A stretch of DNA of 64,000 bases from Lucinisca nassula (Eukaryota; Mollusca; Bivalvia; Lucinida; Lucinidae): positions 16,198,848 through 16,262,847 of the forward strand of contig OY757017.1 in assembly GCA_963580285.1 (NCBI GenBank), in the 5' to 3' direction. This document shows positions 32,988 to 45,420 of the stretch, in pieces. How positions within the stretch are numbered: the stretch's first letter is position 1; each line of letters opens with the position of its first letter. The notes below the pieces were generated by a model. The model did not search any database. It saw only the letters and a program-made list of their open reading frames with translations, and was not told the origin of the DNA. The position numbers and the translations under genes are program-made.

Positions 32988-33688
32988 ATTTTAACGTAAT
33001 CCAGGCAGATCTTGACCAAACCAACAATAAGATTTGTGCGACCAGCGAAGACACAGATCAGTCTGCGCACGTGCGCAGTGTTTTCAATGCACTGTTCGCA
33101 TGAACCCCCGACACCCGCCGCTTGGCTATGCAAAGAGCAATACGCGCATCCCCGGTCCAGACTGAGTATCTGTGGCTCTCCCGAGTCTTTCCGCATGGAG
33201 ACGGGCTTTTCTGAGTCTTTGCTTCTGGAGACTGGGTTGATTTACGGGCTTGTCTGAGTCTATGCTATTCGGGCATGTCATCTTGTAGGTTTTGCTCTCC
33301 CTTGTCTCGCTTGTATGTAATGAAATCCCATTCAGGATTTCACGACAGTACGAGGCAGTCCTAACAGGTACCCGAGGTCTGCCATCACAACCAGCGCACA
33401 ACAAAACCTACAATTAGACTTTTGCGACCATCGAAGACTTAGATCAGACTGCGCGGAAGCGCAGTCTGATCTCAGTCTTCGCTGATCACATGAACCTTCT
33501 GTAGCCTACGGGCAATAAAAAGAGATACTTGACAACCTCAACGGTTTGTCATGTTGGGTGGACGAGCAGGCTAATCTGAGCCTTTGTAGATCGCGCGTGT
33601 ATTGTCGGTTTTGTCGTGCAGCGGCTCGTCAAACGCAGGAATAGAATTGTGTACATTTCTGTAATTCTCAGTTTTCTCTATATGAAGC
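32988..33688. other. 3' flank with palindromic repeat pieces
   Basis: Positions 33440-33475 contain a near-perfect palindrome (ATCAGACTGCGCGGAAGCGC and its complement) related to the MITE at 26292. Similar GCGACCAGCGAAGA sequence starts near 33037. An AATAAA at 33514-33519 could serve as a polyadenylation signal for the upstream gene, but it is distant and lies within repeat-derived sequence. Confidence 0.45.
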
Positions 33689-33949
33689 CATAGTGAAAAC
33701 ACGCCTTTATAATTCTGACCCCATTGAACCCCATTTTTATATAGTAAAACTGGCGTTTACAGGGGTAAACCTTATTTTACTTATTTAAATTGTATGTATT
33801 CGCCACCTCGATGAGGCGGCTCTAACGAGTATCCACAATCTGTATTTTGAGCAGAAATAAGAAAAAATAGCACAATTATTCATCTTTCAATTATCGCTGT
33901 TCCGGCGGTAAAACTTACCATGTGTTTGTATACGTGTTTTCGTAATTTG
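33689..33949. mobile_element. Hairpin MITE, longer form
   Basis: Left end GTGAAAACACGCCTTTATAA, right end ATACGTGTTTTCGTAAT, with half of the central palindrome (CCACCTCGATGAGGCGG) between. Diverged relative of 35024-35289. Confidence 0.55.
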
Positions 33950-35023
33950 TCTATTTAAAACATGAACTTGTGAGTTTGATGTCACAGCTTACCTTACTCT
34001 CAGATAGGTCCTTTAAGGCATTTGTTCTTGATTATTGAGGACTATCATTTCAGTACATAATAGTATGTAGCCCTCAGTGCTGACTAAAGAGAAGTCCTCT
34101 GTCTGCAACAGGTAAGGGGCCTTCTTGGGGAAAATCAATGATTGACTAACTGTGTACCTTATTGATTTTCATCTTTAGTGCCTCTGTCAGGGGATTCAAC
34201 AGGAGCTACTAATCACCATATTAAAAGGCGCCTTTGATCTGCTATAGACAGTATATCACAGGGGGCAATAAAACAATTATGAACACACGGTGTGTCCTAC
34301 TGTTTAAGAATAAATGCCTTTAAGGTCATGTTCGTGTAGTGAAGATTCGTGTCATCACGCCAGCAAAGTCGTGTAATAAATAGAGTTTATTTGTTTTTTT
34401 TTTTTGTTTTTTTCATCGATTACGGTGAAATAATTCACAAGTGTTCTAAGGCTTCCGAGTAAAAAACGAGTGAGTGATAACGATTTTTTTTTACACGACA
34501 GCCTTAGAACACGAGTGAACAATTTCTCCGTAATCAATCAAAACAACAAAATAAACTATTAATTACATTTCCATTCATATTTTACCTTTGTATTTTCAAA
34601 TTCAACCGTTCTGATTTCCAACCAAAATAGTTCCAGTCAGGGTATGGATTTCCGGAGGCGTGGTTTAGTTCGAAAATCAGTCGCCATCTTGTTTTTATTT
34701 CAATGCGAAAATCATCCTGCCCTTCAAATACAGATGAGCAAATGTCATGAAATTAAGACTGTATTTTCAAGAAAATAATACTTTATCTTCGTGCTGCAGG
34801 TCTCTCCTCAAAAACGTCAAATGGACGCGAAAATTGAAGTCTGATTTCTATGATTTTATTTTTTTTTTCGCCAAACGTCAACTATTGTTACTGTTGTTAC
34901 CAACGACGTCAGCAACGTCGCCTCGCAATTATGACGTCAAAACGTTCGAAACGAAGAAATGAAATAATTCACTGTTGAACGAGTATCGTGTTTTCTTTAT
35001 CCGAGAAAAATAGGTAATTTATT
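33950..35023. other. AT-rich intergenic, nothing recognised
   Basis: No gene recognised. A pair of inverted stretches around 34425-34520 (AATAATTCACAAGTGTTCTA against TAGAACACGAGTGAACAATT) suggests one further degraded foldback. Confidence 0.35.
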
Positions 35024-35289
35024 CATTACGCAAACACGCCTATATAAATACATTGCAACCTTAATCGCCGAAAAAATGAAAATTTTAAGATGAAAAATTG
35101 TGATATTTTTCTTATTTCTGCTCAAAATATAGATTGTGGGCACTCGTTAGAACCGCCTCATTGAGTACCCACAATCTATATTTTACAGCAGAAATAAGAA
35201 AAATAAGGTATACACCCGGAAACCACAGTTTTACTATATAAAAATGGGATTCAAGAGGGTCAAAATTATATAGGCGTGTTTTCGTGATG
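35024..35289. mobile_element. Hairpin MITE, best complete copy (266 bp)
   Basis: Terminal inverted repeats of 24 bp: CATTACGCAAACACGCCTAT at 35024 against the reverse complement of the end at 35289. An inner palindrome is centred near 35155 with arms CTGCTCAAAATATAGATTGT and ACAATCTATATTTTACAGCAG-like sequence. Palindrome within TIRs is the family's defining plan. No protein is encoded and no clear target duplication is seen. Confidence 0.75.
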
Positions 35290-35639
35290 GTTAGAAATGT
35301 AATAAAGGATCTTACATGAGCAACTGTAGTATCTTTATTAAACGAGTTCAGGAAAAGGGATAGAATGCAGTAATATTAAAAAATATCACAATTTCATATC
35401 TGATATTTTTTATGTTTTGTTGGTAAAATTTTCAATATACATGTATTTGAAAAAGCGTGTTTTCGTAAGGTCTCGTGGATGCCATAGGTATACATATAAA
35501 ATACTTTGGACATATCGATATAGGTGTGAAAGGTTCAGCTTTCGGATTGTTTGTATGATCAAAGATAAAATTTGAGGCGCGCTGACACTTAATCATTAGG
35601 TCTTTCACCGCTGTGGGTTCGAGCCTCGCTTTGGTCACA

Positions 35640-35805
35640 TATGAGAGCCAAGTTCTCAATGAGGCGGTTCTAACGAGTACCCACAACCTATGTCTTGGAG
35701 CAGAAATAAGAAAAAATAATGTATAACCCTGTAAACCCCAGTTTTCTTTTTATAAGGTGGGGTGAAGGGGATGTTCATTTCATGCCGCATTTGATCACGT
35801 GATGA
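35640..35805. repeat. Hairpin MITE, right half
   Basis: Half palindrome GAGGCGGTTCTAACGAGTAC at 35660 followed by the right-side arm, ending near CACGTGATG at 35803. Confidence 0.6.
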
Positions 35806-35898
35806 CGTATTAATGATGGTGCAATAGGAGCCGTGTCTAATGGTGTGAGAACTTGTGGTCCGATTCTCTTACTTCTTTAACGTCTCATCTAGATCGAC

Positions 35899-36118
35899 CG
35901 GCCCCGATAGCTCAGTTGGTGGAGTGTCCGCTCCGGGGAACGGGAGGTCATGGGTTCGATCCCGGGCCGCGACATACCAAAGTCGTTAAAAATGGTACTA
36001 GCTGCTCCTCGCTTGGCACTCAGAATTACGGGGTAGAGCTAGGACTGGTTGACCCAGTGTCAGGATAATGTGACTGGGTGTGGTATCATGTAATGTGTCT
36101 GGGACATGATACCTCACA
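35899..36118 (+). repeat. Complete tRNA-headed SINE with 15 bp target duplication
   Basis: A tRNA-like head with A box TAGCTCAGTTGG and B box GGTTCGATCCC (35900-35974), a body beginning TACCAAAGTCGTTAAAAATG, and a 3' end with the self-complementary pair GTATCATGTAATG / GACATGATACC. It is flanked by CTCATCTAGATCGAC at 35884-35898 and again at 36119-36133, a perfect 15 bp target-site duplication, so both ends are exact. Its body differs from the SINE at 27838 and looks like the widely shared metazoan SINE central domain type; that match is from memory. Confidence 0.88.
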
Positions 36119-36187
36119 CTCATCTAGATCGACACTATTTATAGGAATATTTACCAGTTTACAGGGTACATCGAGTCTTGGACAAAT

Positions 36188-36372
36188 AGACTGGGCTGCA
36201 CGGTGCTTCCACGCAGAGCTGAAACCGACCGAACTCGAAAACTGGTAAACCGCTTAGAATGGGCTAAGCCTGCCCATTAAAAGTGGTGCGAGTCGTACCG
36301 CTCCTTAAACCCTAGCGGTTTCTCTGGGCGGTAGGGCTAGAGATATCATCTCAGTGTCGGATAAAAGTCCCA
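36188..36372 (+). repeat. Headless SINE-like repeat, 3'-truncated copy
   Basis: Breaks off after GTCGGATAAAAGTCCCAC, and the next copy starts at 36377. Confidence 0.65.
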
Positions 36373-36376
36373 CTTA

Positions 36377-36752
36377 CGGTCCCGCCCACCGGGGCTTGAA
36401 GAAATGGATGGGCTGCATGTTGCTTCCACGCAGAGCTGAACCCGACCATACACGAGTACTGGTAAACCGCTTAGAGGATCTGAACCTTCTCAGGCAAGGG
36501 GATGTGAGTCGGTCCGTCCATGCTTATAAACCCTATTGGTTTCATTGGGCGACTGGGCTTGAGATGTCATTCCATCACAATGTCGGGTAAAAGTCCCACA
36601 ATATTGGAAGCAACGTCTCCAAAATGACCTATACCGTGTTGACGGGGACATTAAACCTCAAACCAAACAATTAAAAGTCCGACATAATCGGAAGCAACGT
36701 CTCCAAAATGACCTGAATAGTGTTGATCGGGACGTATCACCTCAACACAAAC
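36377..36752 (+). repeat. Headless SINE-like repeat plus extra 3' tail
   Basis: A full copy (36377-36671) ending GTTGACGGGGACATTAAACC, followed by a second diverged 3' piece (36675-36752) with its own tail GTTGATCGGGACGTATCACC. Confidence 0.7.
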
Positions 36753-36779
36753 AAACACAACCAGTCTAGAAGGATAAAC

Positions 36780-36966
36780 AGTGTGGGTTGACAAAACACC
36801 TCTATACATGTATGACACATGGAATTTTCCCTCTTACAGCCGCTGGGACAGGTCAGTTGCCACTTTAAAGTGTGTGTGGACAAAACACCTTTGAATGACA
36901 GGAATTTTCCATCTTGCAGCTTTGGACAGGAGGCCAATTACCACTTTGAAGTGTGTGTGGTTAAAG
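36780..36966 (+). repeat. Two tandem ~90 bp units
   Basis: GTGTGTGTGGACAAAACACC and GGAATTTTCC blocks recur at about 36781-36876 and 36877-36966. Confidence 0.6.
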
Positions 36967-37087
36967 TTATTTATTGTAATTTTTCCAAAATTCGCGTATG
37001 TTGAGTAAATAGTGTAGACTTGGATCAGATGATATGCTTATGTAGTTTAATTCATTTTACAAACATAACAATGCAAATGTGACACAA

Positions 37088-37242
37088 CTTAATATCTTGT
37101 TCGCTCAAGTTAATCTTATGTGCGAACAATATATTATCTTGTTCGCTCAACATAGATCTTGTGAAGACAACATAATATCTTGTACGCACAAGCTATTACC
37201 TTGTTCGCACAACTTAATATCTTGTGCGCACAAGATCATCTT
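37088..37242. repeat. Short repeats of ATCTTGTTCGCACAAC type
   Basis: Six to seven ~24 bp units, several in opposite orientation (GTGCGCACAAG / CTTGTGCGCAC), so the stretch is palindromic as well as tandem. Confidence 0.7.
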
Positions 37243-37400
37243 AAAAAACAAAAACAAAACAACAAAAAAAAACATGTCCCTTCCCGGGTTCCGTAGATAC
37301 ATAATATATCGGCCGCCAGAATATTGGGATGCACTGAAGACCATCGATAAATAATCGTATATTGTTAAAGGTCCGTGAAGTTGGCTGTTGGTTGTTAGTT

Positions 37401-40400
37401 GGATATTCAGATGTGTATTCGAACACACATCTAGAATAAACATCCAGGTGTGTATTCAGATGTGTATTCGAACGCACATCCAGATTAAACATCCAGGTGT
37501 GTATTCAGATGTGTATTCGAACACACATCTAGAATAAACATCCAGGTGTGTATTCAGATGTGTATTCGAACGCACATCCAGAATAAACATCCAGGTGTGT
37601 ATTCAGATGTGTATTCGAACGCACATCCAGAATAAACATCCAGGTGTGTATTCAGATGTGTATTCGAACACACATCCAGATTAAACATCCAGGTGTGTAT
37701 TCAGATGTGTATTCGAACACACATCTAGAATAAACATCCAGGTGTGTATTCAGATGTGTATTCGAACGCACATCCAGAATAAACATCCAGGTGTGTATTC
37801 AGATGTGTATTCGAACGCACATCCAGAATGAACATCCAGGTGTGTATTCAGATGTGTATTCGAACGCACATCCAGAATAAACATCCAGGTGTGTATTCAT
37901 ATGTGTATTCGAACGCACATCTAGAATAAACATCCAGGTGTGTATTCAGATGTGTATTCGAACGCACATCCAGAATGAACATCCAGGTGTGTATTCAGAT
38001 GTGTATTCGAACGCACATCTAGAATGAACATCCAGGTGTGTATTCAGATGTGTATTCGAACGCACATCCAGAATGAACATCCAGGTGTGTATTCAGATGT
38101 GTATTCGAACGCACATCCAGAATAAACATCCAGGTGTGTATTCAGATGTGTATTCGAACGCACATCCAGAATGAACATCCAGGTGTGTATTCAGATGTGT
38201 ATTCGAACGCACATCCAGAATAAACATCCAGGTGTGTATTCATATGTGTATTCGAACGCACATCTAGAATAAACATCCAGGTGTGTATTCAGATGTGTAT
38301 TCGAACGCACATCCAGAATGAACATCCAGGTGTGTATTCAGATGTGTATTCGAACGCACATCTAGAATGAACATCCAGGTGTGTATTCAGATGTGTATTC
38401 GAACGCACATCCAGAATGAACATCCAGGTGTGTATTCAGATGTGTATTCGAACGCACATCCAGATTAAACATCCAGGTGTGTATTCAGATGTGTATTCGA
38501 ACGCACATCCAGAATAAACATCCAGGTGTGTATTCAGATGTGTATTCGAACGCACATCCAGAATGAACATCCAGGTGGGTATTCAGATGTGTATTCGAAC
38601 GCACATCCAGAATAAACATCCAGGTGTGTATTCATATGTGTATTCGAACGCACATCTAGAATAAACATCCAGGTGTGTATTCAGATGTGTATTCGAACGC
38701 ACATCCAGAATGAACATCCAGGTGTGTATTCATATGTGTATTCGAACGCACATCTAGAATGAACATCCAGGTGTGTATTCAGATGTGTATTCGAACGCAC
38801 ATCCAGAATGAACATCCAGGTGTGTATTCAGATGTGTATTCGAACGCACATCCAGATTAAACATCCAGGTGTGTATTCAGATGTGTATTCGAACGCACAT
38901 CCAGATTAAACATCCAGGTGTGTATTCATATGTGTATTCGAACGCACATCTAGAATGAACATCCAGGTGTGTATTCAGATGTGTATTCGAACGCACATCT
39001 AGAATGAACATCCAGGTGTGTATTCAGATGTGTATTCGAACGCACATCCAGAATGAACATCCAGGTGTGTATTCAGATGTGTATTCGAACGCACATCTAG
39101 AATAAACATCCAGGTGTGTATTCAGATGTGTATTCGAACGCACATCCAGAATAAACATCCAGGTGTGTATTCATATGTGTATTCGAACGCACATCTAGAA
39201 TAAACATCCAGGTGTGTATTCAGATGTGTATTCGAACGCACATCCAGAATGAACATCCAGGTGTGTATTCAGATGTGTATTCGAACGCACATCCAGATTA
39301 AACATCCAGGTGTGTATTCAGATGTGTATTCGAACGCACATCCAGAATAAACATCCAGGTGTGTATTCAGATGTGTATTCGAACGCACATCCAGAATGAA
39401 CATCCAGGTGGGTATTCAGATGTGTATTCGAACGCACATCCAGAATAAACATCCAGGTGTGTATTCATATGTGTATTCGAACGCACATCTAGAATAAACA
39501 TCCAGGTGTGTATTCAGATGTGTATTCGAACGCACATCCAGAATGAACATCCAGGTGTGTATTCATATGTGTATTCGAACGCACATCTAGAATGAACATC
39601 CAGGTGTGTATTCAGATGTGTATTCGAACGCACATCCAGAATGAACATCCAGGTGTGTATTCAGATGTGTATTCGAACGCACATCCAGATTAAACATCCA
39701 GGTGTGTATTCAGATGTGTATTCGAACGCACATCCAGATTAAACATCCAGGTGTGTATTCATATGTGTATTCGAACGCACATCTAGAATGAACATCCAGG
39801 TGTGTATTCAGATGTGTATTCGAACGCACATCTAGAATGAACATCCAGGTGTGTATTCAGATGTGTATTCGAACGCACATCCAGAATGAACATCCAGGTG
39901 TGTATTCAGATGTGTATTCGAACGCACATCTAGAATAAACATCCAGGTGTGTATTCAGATGTGTATTCGAACGCACATCCAGAATAAACATCCAGGTGTG
40001 TATTCATATGTGTATTCGAACGCACATCTAGAATAAACATCCAGGTGTGTATTCAGATGTGTATTCGAACGCACATCTAGAATGAACATCCAGGTGTGTA
40101 TTCAGATGTGTATTCGAACGCACATCTAGAATGAACATCCAGGTGTGTATTCAGATGTGTATTCGAACGCACATCCAGAATGAACATCCAGGTGTGTATT
40201 CAGATGTGTATTCGAACGCACATCCAGAATGAACATCCAGGTGTGTATTCAGATGTGTATTCGAACGCACATCCAGAATGAACATCCAGGTGTGTATTCA
40301 GATGTGTATTCGAACGCACATCCAGATTAAACATCCAGGTGTGTATTCAGATGTGTATTCGAACGCACATCCAGATTAAACATCCAGGTGTGTATTCAGA

Positions 40401-43235
40401 TGTGTATTCGAACGCACATCCAGAATAAACATCCAGGTGTGTATTCAGACGTGTATTCGAACGCACATCCAGAATTAACATCCAGGTGTGTATTCAGATG
40501 TGTATTCGAACACACATCTAGAGTAAACATCCAGGTGTGTATTCAGATGTGTATTCGAAGGCACATCCAGAATAAACATCCAGGTGTGTATTCAGACGTG
40601 TATTCGAACGCACATCCAGAATAAACATCCAGGTGTGTATTCAGACGTGTATTCGAACGCACATCCAGAATAAACATCCAGGTGTGTATTCAGATGTGTA
40701 TTCGCACACACATCTAGAATAAACATCCAGGTGTTTATTCAGACGTGTATTCGAACGCACATCTTGAATAAACATCCAGGTGTGTATTCAGTGTGTATTC
40801 AGACGTGTATTCGAACGCACATCCAGAATAAACATCCAGGTGTGTATTCAGATGTGTATTCGAACGCACATGGAGAATGAACATCCAGGTGTGTATTCAG
40901 ACGTGTATTCGAACGCACATCTAGAATAAACATCCAGGTGTGTATTCAGATGTGTATTCGAACGCACATCCAGAATAAACATCCAGGTGTGTATTCATAT
41001 GTGTATTCGAACGCACATCTAGAATAAACATCCAGGTGTGTATTCAGATGTGTATTCGAACGCACATCCAGAATGAACATCCAGGTGTGTATTCAGATGT
41101 GTATTCGAACGCACATCCAGATTAAACATCCAGGTGTGTATTCAGATGTGTATTCGAACGCACATCCAGAATAAACATCCAGGTGTGTATTCAGATGTGT
41201 ATTCGAACGCACATCCAGAATGAACATCCAGGTGGGTATTCAGATGTGTATTCGAACGCACATCCAGAATAAACATCCAGGTGTGTATTCATATGTGTAT
41301 TCGAACGCACATCTAGAATAAACATCCAGGTGTGTATTCAGATGTGTATTCGAACGCACATCCAGAATGAACATCCAGGTGTGTATTCATATGTGTATTC
41401 GAACGCACATCTAGAATGAACATCCAGGTGTGTATTCAGATGTGTATTCGAACGCACATCCAGAATGAACATCCAGGTGTGTATTCAGATGTGTATTCGA
41501 ACGCACATCCAGATTAAACATCCAGGTGTGTATTCAGATGTGTATTCGAACGCACATCCAGATTAAACATCCAGGTGTGTATTCATATGTGTATTCGAAC
41601 GCACATCTAGAATGAACATCCAGGTGTGTATTCAGATGTGTATTCGAACGCACATCTAGAATGAACATCCAGGTGTGTATTCAGATGTGTATTCGAACGC
41701 ACATCCAGAATGAACATCCAGGTGTGTATTCAGATGTGTATTCGAACGCACATCTAGAATAAACATCCAGGTGTGTATTCAGATGTGTATTCGAACGCAC
41801 ATCCAGAATAAACATCCAGGTGTGTATTCATATGTGTATTCGAACGCACATCTAGAATAAACATCCAGGTGTGTATTCAGATGTGTATTCGAACGCACAT
41901 CTAGAATGAACATCCAGGTGTGTATTCAGATGTGTATTCGAACGCACATCTAGAATGAACATCCAGGTGTGTATTCAGATGTGTATTCGAACGCACATCC
42001 AGAATGAACATCCAGGTGTGTATTCAGATGTGTATTCGAACGCACATCCAGAATGAACATCCAGGTGTGTATTCAGATGTGTATTCGAACGCACATCCAG
42101 AATGAACATCCAGGTGTGTATTCAGATGTGTATTCGAACGCACATCCAGATTAAACATCCAGGTGTGTATTCAGATGTGTATTCGAACGCACATCCAGAT
42201 TAAACATCCAGGTGTGTATTCAGATGTGTATTCGAACGCACATCCAGAATAAACATCCAGGTGTGTATTCAGACGTGTATTCGAACGCACATCCAGAATT
42301 AACATCCAGGTGTGTATTCAGATGTGTATTCGAACACACATCTAGAGTAAACATCCAGGTGTGTATTCAGATGTGTATTCGAAGGCACATCCAGAATAAA
42401 CATCCAGGTGTGTATTCAGACGTGTATTCGAACGCACATCCAGAATAAACATCCAGGTGTGTATTCAGACGTGTATTCGAACGCACATCCAGAATAAACA
42501 TCCAGGTGTGTATTCAGATGTGTATTCGCACACACATCTAGAATAAACATCCAGGTGTTTATTCAGACGTGTATTCGAACGCACATCTTGAATAAACATC
42601 CAGGTGTGTATTCAGTGTGTATTCAGACGTGTATTCGAACGCACATCCAGAATAAACATCCAGGTGTGTATTCAGATGTGTATTCGAACGCACATGGAGA
42701 ATGAACATCCAGGTGTGTATTCAGACGTGTATTCGAACGCACATCTTGAATAAACATCCAGGTGTGTATTCAGATGTGTATTCGAAGGCACATCCAGAAT
42801 AAACATCCAGGTGTGTATTCAGATGTGTATTCGAAGGCACATCCAGAATAAACATCCAGGTGTGTATTCAGACGTGTATTCGAACGCACATCCAGAATAA
42901 ACATCCAGGTGTGTATTCAGATGTGTATTCGAACGCACATCGAGAATGAACATCCATGTGTGTATTCAGACGTGTATTCGAAGGCACATCTTGAATAAAC
43001 ATCCAGGTGTGTATTCAGATGTGTATTCGAACGCACATCCAGAATAAACATCCAGGTGTGTATTCAGACGTGTATTCGAACGCACATCTTGAATAAACAT
43101 CCAGGTGTGTATTCAGATGTGTATTCGCACACACATCTAGAATAAACATCCAGGTGTGTATTCAGACGTGTATTCGAACGCACATCTTGAATAAACATCC
43201 AGGTGTGTATTCAGTGTGTTCAGACGTGTATTCGA
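37401..43235. repeat. 49 bp satellite array, left part (~119 units)
   Basis: Head-to-tail 49 bp units containing AACATCCAGGTGTGTATTCA and GTGTATTCGAACGCACATC. Units differ at a few diagnostic sites (CCAGAAT/CTAGAAT/TTGAAT; CAGATG/CATATG/CAGACG). Higher-order structure is visible. A 17-unit block repeats (marker GGTGGGTATTCAG at about 38575 and 39408), and a 1824 bp block repeats (38.9-40.9 kb against 40.8-42.7 kb). The 1824 bp equals 37 units plus an 11 bp insertion. Frames of up to 78 codons are by-products. Confidence 0.95.
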
Positions 43236-45420
43236 CACTGTTTTTCAGTATATAGGTCCATTCCATAATTTCTATGTTTTAAAACCAGCTATAACAAAAA
43301 CTTCTCCTTTTTGGGCCTCAAACGATCAAGAAATATTTAATTCTTAAGAAGAATGTACTTTTTACTGTTTTGAAACAAATTTACCTCCAAAATAAACAAA
43401 AGATGGCATAAAATTCTAACCTTCGTTACTGTCGCCGTCAATTATGTACATGTTAAAACTACAATATTACATAAATACTTGTGTTTGGCAGTATCATATG
43501 TATGTGTATATCTTAGCATGGTTATTCTTCCTTGAAAAAAAAATGCTTTAGGCAATTAAGAGCTGACAGGTTCCGTATATTATGAGATCGAGTTGGTGTC
43601 GCCGAATTTTGCATTTTCCTAAATCTTTCGTTACTGCCCTTTTGTCACTGATAAAAATAGACAAATTTTTGTACCATAATCATTTTTATCAATTGTCTTC
43701 GTTTTATCATCATACTTCTGACGACTAAACACCTGAGATAAACAGTAAAATCGAAAGTACGGCATATGTACATCTTAAGATAGAATGTCTGTAACGAAAA
43801 GTAAATCGTCAAACCTTCGTGAGCACACACTATTCTATAAATGAAAACAATAATTCAAATTATCCTTTTTAAATATAACAACCTCCAAATATCAATGAAA
43901 AAATGCATTTCTTAGTTATACAATGAGAATGTTTAATTTTTAACGCACTGTTACCTGTGTGCTTTTAACCTACGTTACTAAAACCTTCGTGATGCATTTT
44001 CGAAAAATAATGTTCGTATTTGCCTAGCTCCTTATTAGCTTTGTATATTATGACGTCATCAGTAAATTTAATACCAGGAGGCATTTAAAAGCCACCCGCT
44101 ATATTGTATGTTTACAAAAGGTAGAAGAACAGGCATTGACAGCTTCAGAATACCAAAGGTGAGTTGTTTAAAGTTATCAGTGTTGTTTCCAAAGATTTAT
44201 TTTCGATGTCACTTTTTACATACTTTAAAATGGATGTTTCACTTTGCTAAAGAATCAGTTTTGCGATTGTGACGCAATATATGACTTGAAACGTAATTAA
44301 AACGAATTAAACCTTCGTTACGAGTTGGTAACGAAGGTTTTGATCATTTAAATGAGTTTGAAATTTCATTTTGCACAATTGTATCCAAGCAAATAAGCAT
44401 TTAAACTAAAAGCCAAGTGATATAGTATATAACATTTTAAAAAGAGATCGCATAAGGCACTTTTTGTAGACAAAGTATACCTAAGAAGTTTTCAGAAATT
44501 TTAGCTTCACATTAATGTTCATATATTACATTCCATACTTACCCAAAACTATTCTGCACGACAAAAGTTACTTGGCTGGGCCTTAAAAATCTATTTACTT
44601 CTTTTAGGGGGCTATTGACACCATCAGGAGATCTGGCTTTGTCTTGAAAGGTCATAGCTTTTAGTAACGAAGGTTAGAAAAAAATAACGAAGGTTTTATC
44701 TATTTCAGACCGACAATGCCAAAGAGTAGAGCAGAAATCAAAATTGCATACAGTCAGAGAATGAAAGAAAAAGACAAAAGTTGTTGCTAAAGTCGTCGTG
44801 TTTGTTTTATATAACGTTTGTCAGTTTTTGTTAAACCTTCGATACATTTTAACACTTTTCTATATATCCACGTAAAGGAAACTAACGTCGTTGAAACATC
44901 CCGAAATTTATTTCAATGTAACAAGACAATAACATTTGACAATTTCATATGTAGATTTCTGTTTAGTTTTATTCATTTTTGCTGTATCTTATTTGAAACA
45001 TGCTGCTTTTAAATAAAATAGCAAATGAAGAAGCAGCATGAAACTTCAATATTTTCACTACACATAAATCTTGAAAGAAATAACTGAAAACGTTTAAAGT
45101 TGCGTTTTATTTAAAATAAAAATAATCATCTGTGAAATAAAGGGTATAGAAAGTGTTTAAAACTGATTTTTATCAATTCAATGCCCCCAAAATAACCCAA
45201 CATGCAGACAACGAAGGTTTTATGTCACATTTTTGAACTTTTGACAGCTTACTTTAACAGTGTGTTACTCGAAAACAGACAAAGTGTTGCATTCAATAAT
45301 TTTGCAGTAAGTACTTCGATTATAGTTTGATCAGTTGTTGGTATTTGCTGGTTAATCTGAAAAACTTCACTTTTTTGTTCTTTGCAACCAAGCAATGGAC
45401 CTATATACTGAAAAACAGTG
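43236..45420. mobile_element. 2.2 kb CACTA/EnSpm-type transposon in the satellite
   Basis: Perfect 27 bp inverted ends beginning CACTGTTTTTCAGTATATAG, 3 bp target duplication CGA at 43233-43235 and 45421-45423, and restoration of the satellite unit when the insert is removed. The motif AACCTTCGTTAC or its complement recurs at about 43420, 43625, 43810, 43965, 44312, 44325, 44660, 44685, 44833 and 45210. CACTG ends, a 3 bp duplication and subterminal repeats in both orientations fit the CACTA (EnSpm) superfamily. No transposase is present, so it is a non-autonomous derivative. Confidence 0.88.
44716..44790 (+). pseudogene. Remnant 5' coding exon of the parent transposon
   Basis: After a good acceptor (CTATTTCAG at 44708) the ATG at 44716 opens a 24-residue frame beginning MPKSRAEIKIAYSQRMKEKD, a basic N-terminus of a type often found at the start of transposon-encoded proteins. 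It runs into a stop at 44790. A donor-like AAAG|GTGAGT at about 44158-44163, after a TATATTGTATG stretch, may be the end of the preceding leader exon. The reading is that the internal deletion removed the rest of the gene. Confidence 0.4.

Noticed and set aside
27840..35974. Functional tRNA genes at 27840-27900 and 35900-35974
   Set aside because: A and B boxes are present but each runs directly into a SINE body, and the copies are flanked by SINE tails or a target duplication.
37401..43235. CRISPR array
   Set aside because: Units are contiguous with no unique spacers, and the sequence is clearly of animal type.
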